From positions 62,001 through 126,000 of the forward strand of contig NZ_LZSO01000029.1 of NCBI RefSeq assembly GCF_001665785.1: 64,000 bases of DNA, in the 5' to 3' direction. This DNA comes from Mycolicibacterium peregrinum. GTDB taxonomy: Bacteria; Actinomycetota; Actinomycetes; Mycobacteriales; Mycobacteriaceae. How positions within the stretch are numbered: position 1 is the first letter of the stretch; each line of letters begins with the position of its first letter. Position numbers and translations under genes: made by a program. The notes under the pieces are model-generated. The model was given only the letters and a program-made list of their open reading frames with translations. It made no database searches and had not been told where the DNA came from. Below, in pieces: positions 44,787 through 53,038 of the stretch.

Positions 44787-45089
44787 CTAGGCGACCTTGA
44801 CGTCGACCTCGTGGATGCCGGCGCCGGCCGGGGCCACGCTGGCGTCGCCGTTGCCCGCGGGGGACAGGGCACGCAGCGTCCAGGTGCCCGGAGCGGCAAA
44901 GAACCGGAAGTCACCGGTGGCCGACGCGACGACCTCGGCGGTGAACTCGTCGCTGGAGTCCAGCAGGCGCACGAAGGCGCCGCCGACCGCCTGGCCGGAG
45001 CCGTCGACCACACGACCGGTGATGACGGTTTCCTTCTCCAGGTCGACGCCGGCGGGCAACGTCAGTCCTTGCTTCGGTGCAGAGCACAT
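44787..45089 (-). CDS. sseC: SseC-type sulfur-metabolism protein (DUF1416)
   Basis: A 100-residue protein starting MCSAPKQGLTLPAGVDLEKE, the standard SseC start. The rest is a transthyretin-like beta sandwich (VITGRVVDGSGQAVGGAFVRLLD, then APGTWTLRAL). It always follows a rhodanese gene in mycobacteria and is thought to act in sulfur transfer or thiosulfate handling; the exact role is not established. One base separates it from the cysA2 stop. It is the last gene of the sulfur operon. Confidence 0.88.
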   Translation of the reverse strand: MCSAPKQGLTLPAGVDLEKETVITGRVVDGSGQAVGGAFVRLLDSSDEFTAEVVASATGDFRFFAAPGTWTLRALSPAGNGDASVAPAGAGIHEVDVKVA

Positions 45090-45090
45090 A

Positions 45091-45927
45091 TCAACTTCCC
45101 AACTCGATCGGGGCGCCCACCAGGGAGCCGTATTCCGTCCAACTGCCGTCGTAGTTCTTGACGTTCTGGTGTCCCAGCAGTTCCTGAAGCACGAACCAGG
45201 TGTGCGAGGAGCGCTCACCGATCCGGCAGTAGGCGATGGTCTCCTTCTCGCCGTCGAGACCGGCCGCCGCGTACAGCTTGGCCAGGTCCTCGTCGGACTT
45301 GAAGGTGCCATCCTCGTTGGCTGCCTTGCTCCACGGAACGTTGATGGCGCCGGGGATATGCCCGGGCCGCTGGCTCTGCTCCTGCGGGAGGTGCGCCGGC
45401 GCCAGGATCTTGCCGGAGAACTCGTCGGGCGAACGCACGTCGACCAGGTTCTTCTCGCCGATCGCGGCGATCACGTCGTCGCGGTAGGCCCGGATGTTGT
45501 TGTCGAGAGGCTGGGCGGCGTAAGAGGTGGCCGGACGGCTGACGGCGTCCTTGACCAGCGGACGCGCGTCGAGCTCCCAGCGCTTGCGGCCGCCGTCGAG
45601 CAGCTTCACGTCGGCGTGGCCGTACAACTTGAAGTACCAGTAGGCGTAGGCCGCGAACCAGTTGTTGTTGCCGCCGTACAGGATCACGGTGTCGTCGTTG
45701 CCGATGCCCTTGTCACTCAACAGCTTCGAGAACTGCTGCTGGTCGATGAAGTCACGCTTGACGGCGTCCTGCAGGTCATCCTTCCAGTCCAGCTTGATGG
45801 CGCCGGGGATGTGGCCCTCGTCGTCGTAGGCGCTGGTGTTCTCGTCGACCTCGACGAACACCACGCCGGGGGTATCGAGATTGTTCCCGGCCCATTCGGT
45901 CGAGACCAGGACGTCGGAACGTGCCAT
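45091..45927 (-). CDS. cysA2: Thiosulfate sulfurtransferase (rhodanese), CysA2/SseA type
   Basis: A 278-residue double-rhodanese-domain enzyme moving sulfane sulfur from thiosulfate to acceptors. The N-terminal inactive domain has VVFVEVDENTSAYDDEGHIPGAIKLDW. The C-terminal domain has VDVRSPDEFSG, GHIPGAINVPW and the active-site loop AYCRIGERSSHTW with the catalytic Cys. A good hydrophobic-free N-terminus indicates a cytoplasmic enzyme. It lies 48 bases after the DUF4395 gene and directly before sseC. The whole operon is preceded by a polycysteine leader ORF, so it is probably cysteine-controlled. Confidence 0.93.
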   Translation of the reverse strand: MARSDVLVSTEWAGNNLDTPGVVFVEVDENTSAYDDEGHIPGAIKLDWKDDLQDAVKRDFIDQQQFSKLLSDKGIGNDDTVILYGGNNNWFAAYAYWYFKLYGHADVKLLDGGRKRWELDARPLVKDAVSRPATSYAAQPLDNNIRAYRDDVIAAIGEKNLVDVRSPDEFSGKILAPAHLPQEQSQRPGHIPGAINVPWSKAANEDGTFKSDEDLAKLYAAAGLDGEKETIAYCRIGERSSHTWFVLQELLGHQNVKNYDGSWTEYGSLVGAPIELGS

Positions 45928-45975
45928 GTAACGAATTCCTTTCGGTTGCTTGCTATTTGATATGTCTGGTGGTTG

Positions 45976-46458
45976 TCATGCGGGATTGGGGGCACGGCGC
46001 AGCCGAGCCACCAGGGGGTAGATCTGGCAACCCAGGCAGATGCCGAAGGCGGCGTTGAGGAAGGCCGCCACCAACGCGAACGCGGTGGCGGTGAGGCCAA
46101 GCGCAGTGATACCGAAGGTGAACCCCACGGCCCCGACGACGGCGAAGACGAAGCCCACCAACTGGGCGAACTTCAGCGGCGGAACCGGCTCACGTTCGGT
46201 GACCGGTGCCAGGCGCGGCGCGATGAACGTGGCGAACAGCCGGCCGTAGGGATGCTTGCGCGGGCCGCCGACCGCGCCGATCGCGAACACCACCGCCTGC
46301 GCGCCCAGCAGCACCGCGGCCGCGGGCTCACTCACCCCTGCGACGAGCAGCGTGCCGATCAGGACCGCGGTGGTGACCCAGGCCGCGAACCGCGGCCCCT
46401 GGACGTCCACCTGAGCAGGCTGCACACCGGCGATGGGGCGGGCTGATGTCGAAGACAT
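45976..46458 (-). CDS. DUF4395 membrane protein
   Basis: A 160-residue protein with about four hydrophobic helices. The C-terminal FGICLGCQIYPLVARL holds a C-x-x-C motif at a membrane helix, characteristic of DUF4395 proteins that often sit next to thioredoxin and rhodanese genes. A role in sulfur or thiol transport, or membrane redox exchange, is plausible but unproven. A clear ribosome site (AGGAG) lies before ATG 46458. The polycysteine leader ORF ends 91 bases upstream. Confidence 0.82.
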   Translation of the reverse strand: MSSTSARPIAGVQPAQVDVQGPRFAAWVTTAVLIGTLLVAGVSEPAAAVLLGAQAVVFAIGAVGGPRKHPYGRLFATFIAPRLAPVTEREPVPPLKFAQLVGFVFAVVGAVGFTFGITALGLTATAFALVAAFLNAAFGICLGCQIYPLVARLRRAPNPA

Positions 46459-46525
46459 GTGAAAGAACTCCTGTTGTTGTCGAAGATCCGGTTGTGTGCA
46501 GGCTCAGGGCACAAGGCCCGAGCGG

Positions 46526-46541
46526 GCGCGCGAAAGCGCGC
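46526..46541 (-). promoter_or_regulatory. Candidate attenuator hairpin behind the polycysteine leader
   Basis: GCGCGC (46526-46531), a 4-base loop and GCGCGC (46536-46541) form a perfect hairpin 8 bases after the leader stop codon. A second, bulged stem (46502-46510 with 46516-46523) lies just downstream. Ribosome stalling on Cys codons could change their folding. Confidence 0.5.
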
Positions 46542-46549
46542 GGCTGCGC

Positions 46550-46618
46550 TCAACAGCAACAACAACAGCAGCAACCCGCGACGCGGCACAGATCGACTGC
46601 GCGGCGCTTGGTGAGCAC
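46550..46618 (-). CDS. Polycysteine leader peptide (cysteine-responsive attenuator ORF)
   Basis: GTG 46618 opens a 22-residue frame: MLTKRRAVDLCRVAG followed by seven consecutive Cys codons and a TGA stop at 46550. Polycysteine-encoding short ORFs, often leaderless, are known in mycobacteria as cysteine-sensing attenuators in front of this same DUF4395-cysA2-sseC operon (the Ms5788A type). When charged tRNA-Cys is scarce, ribosomes stall on the Cys run and raise expression of the genes behind. The same bases in another frame give a leucine run, which is not the real product. Confidence 0.85.
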   Translation of the reverse strand: MLTKRRAVDLCRVAGCCCCCCC

Positions 46619-46668
46619 AAGCTCAAGGCGGGCTGACACGACCGACAGCTTACCCAATAACCGCCGGG

Positions 46669-47091
46669 TCAAGCCAACAGTGGCTCCAGCGCCGAGCGCA
46701 GGTCAGCGGCCTTGGGGACCCCGCTGGTGCGGTATCGGGGCCGCCCGTCCCGGTCGAAGATGATGGTCGTGGGCAAGGACAGCACCGAAAGCCGCCTGGC
46801 GGCTTCGGGATTCGTATCCATGTCGATTTCGACGTGGGCAACCTCGGGCAGCTCGGCGCAGACCTGGTCCACGACGCGTCGTACCCCGGCGCAGGGCCCG
46901 CACCATTCGGCTGTGAAGTGCAGCACCGTCGGGCCGGTGTGCGACAGCCCGAGATCGCTGGTGTCGACGTCGGCGGCCTCTTCGCCCGCCCTGATCATGC
47001 CGGAGCGCAGCGTGATGAGACGGCCGATCACGTAGGCCACCCCGAGCGCGGCGATCAGCACCACGATCGCCAGCACCATCGAAGAGCTCAT
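46669..47091 (-). CDS. thiX: Membrane-anchored thioredoxin-like protein (ThiX)
   Basis: A 140-residue protein. One N-terminal helix (MVLAIVVLIAALGVAYVIG) is followed by a thioredoxin fold with the active site FTAEWCGPCAGVRRVV and the cis-proline strand SLPTTIIFDRDG. Orientation of the domain relative to the membrane cannot be read with certainty. The ATG overlaps the lmeA stop (ATGA). It lies upstream of the polycysteine leader and sulfur genes, so thiol or disulfide exchange linked to sulfur metabolism is likely. Confidence 0.88.
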   Translation of the reverse strand: MSSSMVLAIVVLIAALGVAYVIGRLITLRSGMIRAGEEAADVDTSDLGLSHTGPTVLHFTAEWCGPCAGVRRVVDQVCAELPEVAHVEIDMDTNPEAARRLSVLSLPTTIIFDRDGRPRYRTSGVPKAADLRSALEPLLA

Positions 47092-47909
47092 GACTGTCTG
47101 AACCCCGCCAGGTCGATGGTTACTCCCGAGGCGATGCCTTCGATGATCACGTCGGAGCCCCGGGCGCCCGCGGTGGTCGGGGCGATCCCGAACGGCAGCT
47201 TCTGCCCGCTGATGGTGTGGCTGAACTCGGCCAGCACCGCCGCGGTCTTCTCGTCGGGTACGGCCTCGTCGGCGGTTCCCGGGCCGGTCAGGATCCCTGT
47301 CGCGGTCAGCACCAGGGTGGTGTCGTCCCGGTCGGCGAAGGACAAGTCCACCGAGACGCTGACCCGCTTGTCGAGTCCCGAGCCCTTGGGGGTCCCGGTG
47401 AAGACCAGCCCCTGACTGCTGGAGATGCCGGACTCTGTGGTGCCCCCGGTGGCGTCGTTGGTCTCCCGCGACGGCGCCTCCACCAGCAGGTCGTCGATGC
47501 CCATGAACCTGCCGATGTGCGTGGAGTCGATGATGATGCGGCTCTCGGCCTTCTTGACCGGCAGTTTCGCGTCCGCCGGGATCAGCCACGACGAGCCGCT
47601 GATATCGATGCCGTGCAGGGTGGCCTCGAGCGAGGCTTTGCCGACCACCGGATGGTCGACGCCGGCGGCACGGATCTCGATCTCCCTGTAACGGTGGTTG
47701 CGGACCTGGGTGAGGAACGGGAAACCCAGGATCGCGACCCACGGGTCCCAGCTGAGGTCGGCCGCGCTGCGTACGTTGCGGGCCAGTCGGTACTCGGCGT
47801 AGATCGCCGAACCGAAATCCGTGCCGACGACGCCGACGACAAGCGCGGTGACGGTCGCGGTGAGCCCGATCAGCAGTTTGCGCACCGGCACATTGTCGCC
47901 CACGGGCAT
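47088..47909 (-). CDS. lmeA: LmeA-family lipid-binding protein (DUF2993)
   Basis: A 273-residue protein. One N-terminal hydrophobic segment (KLLIGLTATVTALVVGVVGTDFG) directs it across the membrane. The mature part is a DUF2993 fold: DPWVAILGFPFLTQVRNHRYREIEI is the family hallmark. LmeA of mycobacteria binds phospholipids and is needed for normal lipomannan/lipoarabinomannan mannan elongation. Met 47909 or GTG 47885 may be the start. It is divergent from glnR and overlaps thiX by 4 bases. Confidence 0.87.
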   Translation of the reverse strand: MPVGDNVPVRKLLIGLTATVTALVVGVVGTDFGSAIYAEYRLARNVRSAADLSWDPWVAILGFPFLTQVRNHRYREIEIRAAGVDHPVVGKASLEATLHGIDISGSSWLIPADAKLPVKKAESRIIIDSTHIGRFMGIDDLLVEAPSRETNDATGGTTESGISSSQGLVFTGTPKGSGLDKRVSVSVDLSFADRDDTTLVLTATGILTGPGTADEAVPDEKTAAVLAEFSHTISGQKLPFGIAPTTAGARGSDVIIEGIASGVTIDLAGFRQS

Positions 47910-48068
47910 CGGATGGAAGCGTTCGGCGCGGCTGATCAGCAGGTGAGGCGTTATCGTTAGATCGCAAAAGGCCGGTAACGGCTACATGTCAGTCATGAAT
48001 CCGACCGTGTGGACATCGGGGTCCGGACGATCGTGGGAAGTGATTGCCCGGCGCGCCGGAGGACCCTG

Positions 48069-48869
48069 TTGGATCTACTGCTACTGACCGTCGACCCGCA
48101 TCCGGAGTCGGTGCTGCCCTCCCTGACGCTGCTGGCCCACACGGTGCGCACGGCACCGACCGAGGTGTCGTCGCTGCTGGAGGCAGGCAGTGCCGATGTG
48201 GCGATCGTCGACGCGCGGACCGATCTGGCGGCCGCTCGCGGTCTGTGCCGACTGCTGGGAACGACGGGCACCTCGGTCCCGGTCGTCGCGGTGATCAACG
48301 AGGGCGGGTTGGTCGCGGTGAACCACGAATGGGGCCTGGATGAGATCCTGCTGCCCAGCACCGGCCCGGCCGAGATAGACGCCCGGCTACGGCTCCTGGT
48401 CGGCCGGCGTGGTGGGGGTGCCAGTCAGGAGAACGCCGGAAAGATCACCCTGGGTGAGCTCGCGATCGACGAGGGCACCTACACCGCCCGGCTGCGCGGA
48501 CGTCCCCTCGATCTCACCTACAAGGAGTTCGAGCTGCTCAAGTACCTCGCGCAGCACGCCGGGCGGGTCTTCACCCGGGCGCAGCTGCTGCAGGAGGTGT
48601 GGGGCTACGACTTCTTCGGCGGCACCCGCACCGTGGACGTGCACGTCCGTCGTCTGCGCGCCAAGCTCGGCCCCGAGTACGAAGCGCTGATCGGCACCGT
48701 CCGCAACGTCGGGTACAAGGCGGTACGCCCGTCGCGCGGCCGCACCCCGGCAGGCGGGGCGGCCGGGACCGGAGAAGCGGCCCCTGACGACGACCGCGGC
48801 GACGACGACTTCGAGCCGGCAATGGACGATGCGGACGAGCCGCTCGCCGGGCGGTTACCCAGCCAGTGA
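48069..48869 (+). CDS. glnR: GlnR-type response regulator (OmpR family)
   Basis: A 266-residue regulator. An atypical receiver domain (residues about 1-115; DVAIVDART, no clear phosphoacceptor pocket) precedes an OmpR/PhoB winged helix (about 125-225: LDLTYKEFELLKYLAQHAGRVFTR, VWGYDFFGGTRTVDVHVRRLR). The acidic C-terminal tail is disordered. GlnR is the nitrogen master regulator of actinobacteria. TTG 48069 is chosen because GGAGG lies 6 bases upstream and MDLLLLTVDPHPE matches known GlnR starts; the in-frame GTG 48009 would add 20 residues. It overlaps mshD by 4 bases. Confidence 0.87.
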   Translation: MDLLLLTVDPHPESVLPSLTLLAHTVRTAPTEVSSLLEAGSADVAIVDARTDLAAARGLCRLLGTTGTSVPVVAVINEGGLVAVNHEWGLDEILLPSTGPAEIDARLRLLVGRRGGGASQENAGKITLGELAIDEGTYTARLRGRPLDLTYKEFELLKYLAQHAGRVFTRAQLLQEVWGYDFFGGTRTVDVHVRRLRAKLGPEYEALIGTVRNVGYKAVRPSRGRTPAGGAAGTGEAAPDDDRGDDDFEPAMDDADEPLAGRLPSQ

Positions 48870-49759
48870 CCGAACTCGACTGGTGTACTGGGCTGTCAGA
48901 AGCCGAACAGGCCGGGATCCGGGAACTCATCGGCGCAGCCACCGCGGTCGACGGCGTGGCCCCGGTCGGCGATCAGGTGTTGCGCGAGCTCGGCCTCGAC
49001 CGGACCCGTCACCTGCTGGCGACCCACGGGACAAGACTCGTCGGGTACCTGAACCTGGCCCCGGCCGGCGCCGACGACCCGGCGATGGCCGAACTGGTGG
49101 TGCATCCGGACGCCCGACGGCGCGGTATCGGTGCGGCGCTGGCCCGTGCCGGGCTCGCCGAGGGTGGGGCCGGCACGCGCATCTGGGCACACGGCAACCT
49201 CGAGGCGGCCCGCGCCCTGGCGGCCACACTCGACCTCAAGGTGGCGCGCGAACTGCTGCAGATGCGTCGCCCACTGAGCGACCTGCCGCCGCTGCGCACC
49301 GCCGAGGGGGTGCGGATCAGTACCTATGCCGGTCCCCAGGACGACGCCGAGATCCTGCGGGTCAACAATGCTGCCTTCTCGTGGCATCCCGAACAGGGCG
49401 GCTGGACCGAACAGGAGATCGCCGAACGGCGAAGCGAGCCGTGGTTCGACCCTGACGGTCTCTTCGAGGCGTTCGACGAGCGCACCGGGGCACTGCTGGG
49501 TTTCCACTGGACGAAAGTCCACGCCGGTGCGGGCGACGACGCGGGTCTGGGCGAGGTCTACATCGTCGGCGTCGACCCCGCCGCGCAGGGTCGCGGACTG
49601 GGCTCCGTGCTCACCCTGATCGGTCTTCACCACCTCGCGGGCCGGTCCCTGCCGACGGTGCTTCTTTACGTCGAGGCAGATAACTCGGCGGCGGTTGCCA
49701 CCTACCGAAATTTGGGTTTCGAGGTGTTCGGCGTCGATGCCGCGTATGCCGCCGGTTAA
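48866..49759 (+). CDS. mshD: Mycothiol synthase (MshD)
   Basis: A 297-residue protein of two tandem GNAT domains. The N-terminal one has LVVHPDARRRGIGAALARA, and the C-terminal active one VGVDPAAQGRGLGSVLTLIGLHHL followed by LYVEADNSAAVATYRNLGFEV. It acetylates Cys-GlcN-Ins with acetyl-CoA, the last step of mycothiol synthesis. The GTG overlaps the glnR stop (GTGA), so nitrogen regulator and thiol enzyme share one transcript. Confidence 0.94.
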   Translation: MTELDWCTGLSEAEQAGIRELIGAATAVDGVAPVGDQVLRELGLDRTRHLLATHGTRLVGYLNLAPAGADDPAMAELVVHPDARRRGIGAALARAGLAEGGAGTRIWAHGNLEAARALAATLDLKVARELLQMRRPLSDLPPLRTAEGVRISTYAGPQDDAEILRVNNAAFSWHPEQGGWTEQEIAERRSEPWFDPDGLFEAFDERTGALLGFHWTKVHAGAGDDAGLGEVYIVGVDPAAQGRGLGSVLTLIGLHHLAGRSLPTVLLYVEADNSAAVATYRNLGFEVFGVDAAYAAG

Positions 49760-49787
49760 CCCGTTTAGCTGTGAACACGCTGAACCT

Positions 49788-49839
49788 ATTCACTACTGAT
49801 TCACCTTCTGTCCGCGAGCCGTCCACTGGGGCCTAATAC
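49788..49839 (+). promoter_or_regulatory. PHO-box-like repeats and -10 box before pstS
   Basis: ATTCACT (49788-49794) and ATTCACC (49799-49805) repeat with an 11-base period; a weak third unit is GTCCGCG (49810-49816). This is the form of GTTCACC-type PHO boxes bound by PhoB/PhoP or RegX3 regulators. TAATAC (49834-49839) is a good -10 box, and no -35 box is evident, as expected for an activated promoter. Confidence 0.6.
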
Positions 49840-49880
49840 GTTGCCGGAGAGTTCGAAATCGTCAACTGAAAGTGGGACAA

Positions 49881-51008
49881 GTGAAGCTCATCAGCATTGG
49901 CAAGCCGTTCGGTGTCGCGCTGTCCGCGACGGCGATTGCGGCACTCACGCTGACCGCGTGCGGTAGCGACAACAACGCTGCAGGCACCAGCTCGCCGGCC
50001 GCGGGCACCAACTCGGCGTCGTCGGCCGAGTGCGGCGGCAAGGCCGCTCTGACGGGCGAGGGCTCGACGGCGCAGCAGAACGCCATTGCTGAGTTCAACA
50101 AGGTCTGGGGCCAGGTCTGCTCCGGCAAGAACCTGTCCTACAACCCGACCGGTTCAGGGGCGGGCGTGGATCAGTTCATCGCCAAGCAGGTGGACTTCGC
50201 GGGCTCCGACTCGGCGCTCAAGGACGATCAGATCGCCAAGGCCGCCGAGCGCTGTGGCGGCAACGAGGCCTGGAACCTGCCGCTGGTGTTCGGCCCGGTC
50301 GCGCTGGCCTACAACGTCGAAGGCGTCGACAAGCTCGTGGTGAACCCCGACGTGCTCGCCAAGATCTTCCAGGGCCAGATCAAGAAGTGGAACGATCCGG
50401 CGGTGGCCGCGCTGAACGCCGGCACCACCCTGCCCGACCTGGACATCAAGCCGATCTACCGGTCGGACTCCTCGGGCACCACCGACAACTTCCAGAAGTA
50501 CCTGGCCGCCGCCGCTCCGCAGACCTGGACCAAGGGCGCGGGCAAGGAGTTCCAGGGCGGTGCCGGCGAGGGCGCCCAGAAGTCCTCCGGCGTCGTGCAG
50601 GCCGTCCAGGCCACCCCCGGCTCGATCGGCTACGTCGAGAAGAGCCCGGCCGCCGCGGCCGGCCTGCCCTACGCCCAGATCGACAGTGGCGCCGGCGCGG
50701 TTGCGCTGGACGACCAGTCGACCACCAAGGCCGTCGGCGCCGCCACCTTCAAGGGCGAGGGCAAGGACCTCGTGCTCGATCTGAACGCGCTGTACGCCTC
50801 GAAGGAAGCCGGCGTCTACCCGCTGGTGCTGGCCACCTACGAGATCGTTTGCTCCAAGGGTTACGACGCCGACACCGCGGCGGCCGTGAAGTCCTTCCTG
50901 ACCGTGGCCGCCAACGAGGGTCAGGCCAGCCTGTCGCAGGCCGGATACATCGCGCTGCCCGACGAGTTCAAGCAGCGCCTGCTGACCTCGGTCGAGGCCA
51001 TCGCTTAG
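49881..51008 (+). CDS. pstS: Phosphate-binding lipoprotein PstS
   Basis: A 375-residue substrate-binding protein. The signal peptide ends in lipobox LTAC (Cys27) followed by a Ser/Ala/Asn linker. The mature domain shows GEGSTAQQNAIAEF, GSDSALKDDQI and YRSDSSGTTDNF, which form the phosphate-binding cleft. It delivers phosphate to PstC/PstA/PstB. GTG 49881 gives a proper signal peptide; GTG 49872 would add three residues. First gene of pstSCAB. Confidence 0.94.
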   Translation: MKLISIGKPFGVALSATAIAALTLTACGSDNNAAGTSSPAAGTNSASSAECGGKAALTGEGSTAQQNAIAEFNKVWGQVCSGKNLSYNPTGSGAGVDQFIAKQVDFAGSDSALKDDQIAKAAERCGGNEAWNLPLVFGPVALAYNVEGVDKLVVNPDVLAKIFQGQIKKWNDPAVAALNAGTTLPDLDIKPIYRSDSSGTTDNFQKYLAAAAPQTWTKGAGKEFQGGAGEGAQKSSGVVQAVQATPGSIGYVEKSPAAAAGLPYAQIDSGAGAVALDDQSTTKAVGAATFKGEGKDLVLDLNALYASKEAGVYPLVLATYEIVCSKGYDADTAAAVKSFLTVAANEGQASLSQAGYIALPDEFKQRLLTSVEAIA

Positions 51009-51062
51009 TAGCCGGACTGGCTTTAGAGGACGGATTTGGGCGAGGATGGATTTACCGACCGC

Positions 51063-52118
51063 ATGACGACCAGGGGCCCCGACGGGACGACAGTGACAAC
51101 GCCGAATCCAGCTGATTCGGGGTCGGGGGAGACGCTTGCCTCCCCCCACCCCGAGCCGGCGCCTATATCCACCAATCCATCCAAGGGAGCCAAGGTTCGC
51201 CTTGGCGACCGAATTTTCCGTGGGCTCGCCGAAGGCTCAGGCGTCCTGATCGTCGCGCTGATCGCGGCGATCGGGGTGTTCCTGCTCTGGCGCGCAGTTC
51301 CGGCGCTGGCTCGTAACGAGGAGAACTTCTTCCTCTACGGCGGCAACTGGATCACCACCGACACCTCCGCGATGCACTTCGGCATCTTCGATCTGCTGCA
51401 GGTGACGGTGTTCGTCTCCGTGTTCGCCCTGGTGCTGGCGATGCCGGTGGCCCTGGGCATCGCGATCTACCTGACCCAGTACTCGTCGCGGCGACTGGCG
51501 GGACCGCTGGGCTATCTCGTGGACCTGCTGGCCGCGGTGCCGTCGATCGTGTACGGCGTCTGGGGCCTGTACGTACTGGCGCCGGCGATCAAACCCTTTG
51601 CCGTGTGGCTCAATACGAACTTGGACTGGCTGTTTCTGTTCAAGACGGGCAACGCCTCGGTGGCCGGCGGCGGCACCATCTTCACCGCAGGCATCGTGCT
51701 GGCGGTGATGATCCTGCCGATCATCACCGCGGTGACCCGCGAGGTGTTCACCCAGACCCCGCGCGGCCAGATCGAGGCCGCGCTGGCGCTCGGCGCCACC
51801 CGCTGGGAAGTGGTGCGTACGACGGTGCTGCCGTTCGGCTTGTCCGGCTACATCAGTGGCGCGATGCTCGGTCTGGGCCGGGCGCTCGGTGAGACCATCG
51901 CCCTGCTGATCATCCTGCGCGGCACCCAGACCGCGTTCAGCTGGTCGCTGTTCGACGGCGGCTACACCTTCGCCAGCAAGATCGCCGCCACCGCAAGCGA
52001 ATTCAACGATCAGTACAAGGCGGGCGCCTACATTGCCGCCGGCCTGGTGCTGTTCATCCTCACCTTCGTGGTGAACTCGCTGGCTCGCGCCGCGGTCGCC
52101 GGAAAGGGGCGGTCATGA
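51063..52118 (+). CDS. pstC: Phosphate ABC permease PstC
   Basis: About 351 residues from ATG 51063. After a polar N-terminus there are six hydrophobic helices. The EAA loop that docks the ATPase is EAALALGATRWEVVRTTVLPFGLSG, and the family-typical IYLTQYSSRRLAG and LLAAVPSIVYGVWGL are present. TTG 51036 and GTG 51093 are alternative starts, and no ribosome site decides between them. It overlaps pstA by 4 bases. Confidence 0.92.
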   Translation: MTTRGPDGTTVTTPNPADSGSGETLASPHPEPAPISTNPSKGAKVRLGDRIFRGLAEGSGVLIVALIAAIGVFLLWRAVPALARNEENFFLYGGNWITTDTSAMHFGIFDLLQVTVFVSVFALVLAMPVALGIAIYLTQYSSRRLAGPLGYLVDLLAAVPSIVYGVWGLYVLAPAIKPFAVWLNTNLDWLFLFKTGNASVAGGGTIFTAGIVLAVMILPIITAVTREVFTQTPRGQIEAALALGATRWEVVRTTVLPFGLSGYISGAMLGLGRALGETIALLIILRGTQTAFSWSLFDGGYTFASKIAATASEFNDQYKAGAYIAAGLVLFILTFVVNSLARAAVAGKGRS

Positions 52119-53029
52119 CCTCCACGCTTGAGCGGCCGGTAAAGGCGCCTGCGTTCCAGGGCGTGAGTGTGCGTCGCAAGCTGACCAACCACCTCGCCAC
52201 GGTGCTGGTGACCTCGTCATTGCTCGTCGCCCTGGTACCGCTGGCCTGGGTGCTGTACTCGGTGATCGTCCGCGGCTGGAGCGCATTGACCTCAGCCGCG
52301 TGGTTCACCAACTCCCAGGCCGGGATGACGACGTTCACCGCAGGCGGCGGTGCCTACCACGCGATCGTCGGCACCCTGCTGCAAGGCATCGTGTGTTCGC
52401 TGATCTCCATTCCGATCGGCGTGATGGTGGGCGTGTACCTGGTCGAGTACGGCGGAGGCACCCGCCTCGGCAAGATCACCACGTTCATGGTGGACATCCT
52501 CACGGGTGTGCCCTCGATCGTCGCGGCCCTGTTCATCTACGCATTGTGGGTGGCCACACTGGGATTCGGCCGATCCGGCTTCGCGGTGTCACTGTCGTTG
52601 GTGCTGTTGATGATCCCGGTGATCGTGCGGGCCACCGAGGAGATGCTGCGCATCGTCCCGATGGACCTGCGCGAGGCGAGTTATGCGCTGGGCGTGCCGA
52701 AATGGAAGACCATCGTCCGTATCGTGATCCCGACGGCCCTGTCGGGCATCGTCACCGGAATCATGCTGGCGCTGGCCCGCGTGATGGGCGAGACCGCACC
52801 GCTGCTGATCCTCGTCGGTTATGCCCAGGCGATGAACTTCGACATGTTCGGCGGCTTCATGGGATCGCTGCCGGGCATGATGTACGACCAGATCTCGGCG
52901 GGTGCCGGCGCCAATCCGGTGCCCACCGACCGCCTGTGGGGTGCGGCGCTGACGCTGATCCTGCTGATCGCGCTGCTCAATATCGGCGCTCGCACGGTTG
53001 CCAAACTCTTTTCCCCCAAGAAGGTGTAG
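52115..53029 (+). CDS. pstA: Phosphate ABC permease PstA
   Basis: A 304-residue permease with six hydrophobic helices. IPIGVMVGVYLVEYGGGTRLG and ILTGVPSIVAALFIYALWV are characteristic, and the EAA loop is REASYALGVPKWKTIVRIVIP. It pairs with PstC to form the membrane channel. The ATG overlaps the pstC stop (ATGA). Nine bases separate it from pstB. Confidence 0.94.
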   Translation: MTSTLERPVKAPAFQGVSVRRKLTNHLATVLVTSSLLVALVPLAWVLYSVIVRGWSALTSAAWFTNSQAGMTTFTAGGGAYHAIVGTLLQGIVCSLISIPIGVMVGVYLVEYGGGTRLGKITTFMVDILTGVPSIVAALFIYALWVATLGFGRSGFAVSLSLVLLMIPVIVRATEEMLRIVPMDLREASYALGVPKWKTIVRIVIPTALSGIVTGIMLALARVMGETAPLLILVGYAQAMNFDMFGGFMGSLPGMMYDQISAGAGANPVPTDRLWGAALTLILLIALLNIGARTVAKLFSPKKV

Positions 53030-53038
53030 GAAATATCC

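Noticed and set aside
46359..46589. Leucine-run frame MPRRGLLLL...
   Set aside because: Same bases as the polycysteine leader in another frame; the Cys frame has a stop right after the run and fits the known sulfur-operon attenuators.
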